Positions 62,249 to 64,000 of a stretch of 64,000 nt of DNA are shown piece after piece; position 1 is the first letter of the stretch, and each line of letters starts with the position of its first letter. The notes under the pieces are model-generated. The model was not told the DNA's origin, ran no database searches, and was given only the letters and a program-made list of their open reading frames with translations. The DNA is taken from contig CAVOKN010000011.1 of the NCBI GenBank assembly GCA_963696505.1, positions 124,001-188,000 of the forward strand. The letters are read 5' to 3'. The translations under genes and the position numbers were made by a program. Source of the stretch: CAVOKN01 sp963696505. GTDB lineage: Bacteria > Pseudomonadota > Gammaproteobacteria > Burkholderiales > Rhodocyclaceae.

Positions 62249-63093
62249 CGCTCTCCGCGGGGGTGGCGGGCTGGGTGCTGTTGTCGGCCCTGCTCCATGC
62301 CACCTGGAACCTGCTGATCAAGGGCAGCGCCGACCGGCTGCTGGACACCGCCGCCCTGGCGCTGGCGGCCAGCGTGCTGTGCGCCCTGACCTTGCCCTTC
62401 CTGCCGCTGCCGGCACCGGAGAGCCGGCCGCTGCTGGCGCTTTCCGTCGTCATCCACATGTTCTACTTCCTGGCACTGGTCGAGACCTACCGCTGGGCCG
62501 ACCTGTCCAGTGCCTACCCGATGATGCGCGGCACGGCACCCGTGCTGGTGGCGCTGACTTTCGCCGCGCTGGGCGAGCCGCCTTCGGCCGCGCTGTGGGG
62601 CGGCATCGCCCTGGTGAGCGCAGGCATCGTGCTGCCGGCGGCGATCGGCCTCGTGCGCGGCGAGGTGGCGGGGCGCGGCGTGGCGATGGCGCTGGCCATG
62701 GCGGCGATCATCGCGCTCTACACCGTGGTGGACGCGGCCGGGGCGCGCCGTTCCGGCAGCGCCATCGCCTACAACCAGTGGCTGTTCTTCTTCGATGCCT
62801 TCGGCATTCTCGCCATCGCGCTGTGGCGACGCCGCGGCTCGCTCGCCGCCCACCTGCGGCGGCGCTGGCCCCATGCGCTGGCGGGTGGGGTGCTGACGGT
62901 CGGCTCCTACGGCATTGTCATCTGGGCGATGACCGTGGCGCCTGTGGCGGCGGTGGCGGCGCTGCGCGAGACCTCGGTGATCTTCGCCGCCGTGATGGGC
63001 GCGCTGGTCCTCAAGGAGCCGCTGGGCACCTGGCGCATCGCCGGGGCCGTCGCCGTGGGGCTGGGGGTCGCCGCGATCAGGGCGGGCGGCTGA
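62245..63093 (+). CDS. EamA/DMT family transporter (copy 2)
   Basis: 282 residues with ten hydrophobic helices in two EamA halves (VLLSALLHATWNLLIKGSAD; SYGIVIWAMTVAPVAAVAAL). The GTG start overlaps the phnY stop (GTGA), so it is translationally tied to phosphonate catabolism. It may export or import a phosphonate-related metabolite. Contains a CTGACTTT at 62554-62561. Confidence 0.88.
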   Translation: MTLSAGVAGWVLLSALLHATWNLLIKGSADRLLDTAALALAASVLCALTLPFLPLPAPESRPLLALSVVIHMFYFLALVETYRWADLSSAYPMMRGTAPVLVALTFAALGEPPSAALWGGIALVSAGIVLPAAIGLVRGEVAGRGVAMALAMAAIIALYTVVDAAGARRSGSAIAYNQWLFFFDAFGILAIALWRRRGSLAAHLRRRWPHALAGGVLTVGSYGIVIWAMTVAPVAAVAALRETSVIFAAVMGALVLKEPLGTWRIAGAVAVGLGVAAIRAGG

Positions 63094-63205
63094 GACCGGC
63101 GGATGCGCAACACGATTGTCATCGTGGGTTAACGGAAGTGTTGCAAGGTTGCTCACTGCTGCGCAGCGGTTGCTGCCGGCGGTCCGACATTCCGGGAGGG
63201 AACTC

Positions 63206-63829
63206 ATGAAAGGCTTCTTGCGCGCACTCGAAGTGCAACGCTGGGACGACCATCGCTACTACCACCACAGCAGAATCAACCAGTCCCTGCATTTCGTGAG
63301 CGCGGTGAGCTTCCTCTGCGCCTACGTCCTCGTGTTCACCGACCCCGTGGTGGCCGCCCTCGTGGGCTGGCTGGTGGCGATGGTCAGCCGGCAGGCGGGG
63401 CACTTCTTCTTCGAGCCCAAGGGCTACGACGAGGTCAACCAGGCGACACACGAGCACAAGGAGCAGATCAAGGTCGGCTACAACCTGCGGCGCAAGCTGG
63501 TGCTGCTGGCCGTGTGGGCCACCTCGCCGCTGCTGCTGATGGCCGATCCGACCGCCCTGGGCATGCTCGATCCCCACGCGGACCTGGGCAGCTTCGTTTC
63601 CAACGTCGCCATGCTGTGGCTCGCCATCGGCGCGGCGGGCCTGCTGTTCCGCACCGTGCACTTGTTCGTCCTGCGCGACGTGCGGACCGGGCTGGTCTGG
63701 CTGACCAAGATCCTCACCGACCCGTTCCACGACATCAAGCTCTACCACAGGGCGCCGCTGCGGCTGCTGCGCGGCGAACTGATCGATCCGATGCGGGCGG
63801 AAGAGGGGTCTGCGCACCAGCGCGCCTGA
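63206..63829 (+). CDS. small multi-helix membrane protein, possibly DUF962/Mpo1-like
   Basis: 207 residues from ATG behind GGGAGGGAA. HHSRINQSLHFVSAVSFLCAY, a hydrophobic helix and RQAGHFFFEPKGYDEVNQATHEH resemble the His-x(n)-His and FFE pattern of Mpo1-type proteins, a resemblance by eye only. Two further hydrophobic segments and a basic C-terminus follow. The last third (FHDIKLYHRAPLRLLRG) is unlike the usual short members. Function unassigned. Confidence 0.65.
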   Translation: MKGFLRALEVQRWDDHRYYHHSRINQSLHFVSAVSFLCAYVLVFTDPVVAALVGWLVAMVSRQAGHFFFEPKGYDEVNQATHEHKEQIKVGYNLRRKLVLLAVWATSPLLLMADPTALGMLDPHADLGSFVSNVAMLWLAIGAAGLLFRTVHLFVLRDVRTGLVWLTKILTDPFHDIKLYHRAPLRLLRGELIDPMRAEEGSAHQRA

Positions 63830-63872
63830 TGCTCCGATGGGGCGCGCCGGCACCGCCGACGCGGGCCGGCGC

Positions 63873-64000
63873 TCAGGTGCGTGCGCCCAGCATTTCCCGG
63901 AGTATCCGCCGCCGGATGGCGGCGTTGGACGCCTGCGGATGACACCACCACCAACCGTCCTCCTTCATTTGCCGGGCTGCGGCGACGAAGCGTTCCGCCA
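63873..64000 (-). CDS. 3' end of an unidentified gene
   Basis: The minus-strand frame is open from the window edge to a TGA at 63873 and reads RFVAAARQMKEDGWWWCHPQ, then ASNAAIRRRILREMLGART. The composition looks like real protein and the frame continues out of the window. Too short to assign to a family. Confidence 0.45.
   Translation of the reverse strand, partial: AERFVAAARQMKEDGWWWCHPQASNAAIRRRILREMLGART

Overview
The window is GC-rich, densely coding bacterial chromosome. Gene content and order point to a betaproteobacterium, probably near the Rhodocyclales (Azoarcus/Thauera-like). The pointers are rimP-nusA-infB-rbfA-truB followed by rpsT, then argD-argF-argG-ppnP-yajQ, plus scpA-scpB-rluB and bfd-bfr. 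The taxon is an inference from content and synteny; no rRNA or tRNA gene is visible.

Layout. 1-8.5 kb: mixed metabolic and repair genes (RDD membrane protein, tag, an SDR, a Pat-like acyl-CoA synthetase/acetyltransferase, a hydrolase-OsmC fusion, a small HTH protein, an esterase). 8.7-12.8 kb: one 1370-residue exported/membrane protein of unknown function. 12.9-17.3 kb: DUF808 protein, iron storage (bfd, bfr) behind a Fur-like site, a hydrolase, a PHP-domain nuclease and a YciO-like protein. 17.3-19.3 kb: a scrapyard of gene remnants. It holds a TumE-TumA-type toxin-antitoxin fragment interrupted by a 138-bp MITE-like element, and a vapB with a truncated vapC. 19.4-23.4 kb: 2-oxoacid:ferredoxin oxidoreductase (gamma-delta fused, alpha, beta) and a fumarylacetoacetase-family protein. 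23.5-34.4 kb: housekeeping block (M50 protease, trpS, scpAB, rluB, rimP-nusA-infB-rbfA-truB, rpsT). 35-39.4 kb: arginine biosynthesis, ppnP and yajQ. 39.8-40.5 kb: an intact TumE-TumA pair with a palindrome over its promoter. 41-46 kb: EamA transporter, potassium channel, DUF2062 protein, comEC. 46.6-51.7 kb: hydrolase, an orphan branched-chain amino-acid-type ABC pair, a Gly-rich-tailed protein and a PHO-box-preceded glpQ. 51.8-63.1 kb: a phosphonate catabolism island. The window ends with a small membrane protein and the 3' end of an unidentified gene.

How the genes work together. In the phosphonate island a minus-strand run (phnC-phnD-phnE-phnA-alcohol dehydrogenase-phnW-FAD oxidoreductase-HD protein) starts behind a PHO-box-like site. 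A divergent run carries an HD-domain diiron oxygenase-like protein, phosphonoacetaldehyde dehydrogenase and an EamA transporter. Together they encode uptake of organophosphonates, conversion of 2-aminoethylphosphonate to phosphonoacetaldehyde, oxidation to phosphonoacetate and hydrolysis to acetate plus phosphate. The extra oxidoreductases and two HD oxygenases probably feed in other substrates. glpQ next door has its own strong PHO box.

At the sequence level the octamer CTGACTTT occurs 17 times on the two strands, far above expectation for a GC-rich window. Several REP-like repeat families sit between genes. Six small indels break five genes (porA, argG twice, comEC, a livK-type gene and, more ambiguously, vapC by truncation); those in argG and comEC look more like sequence or assembly errors than real decay.
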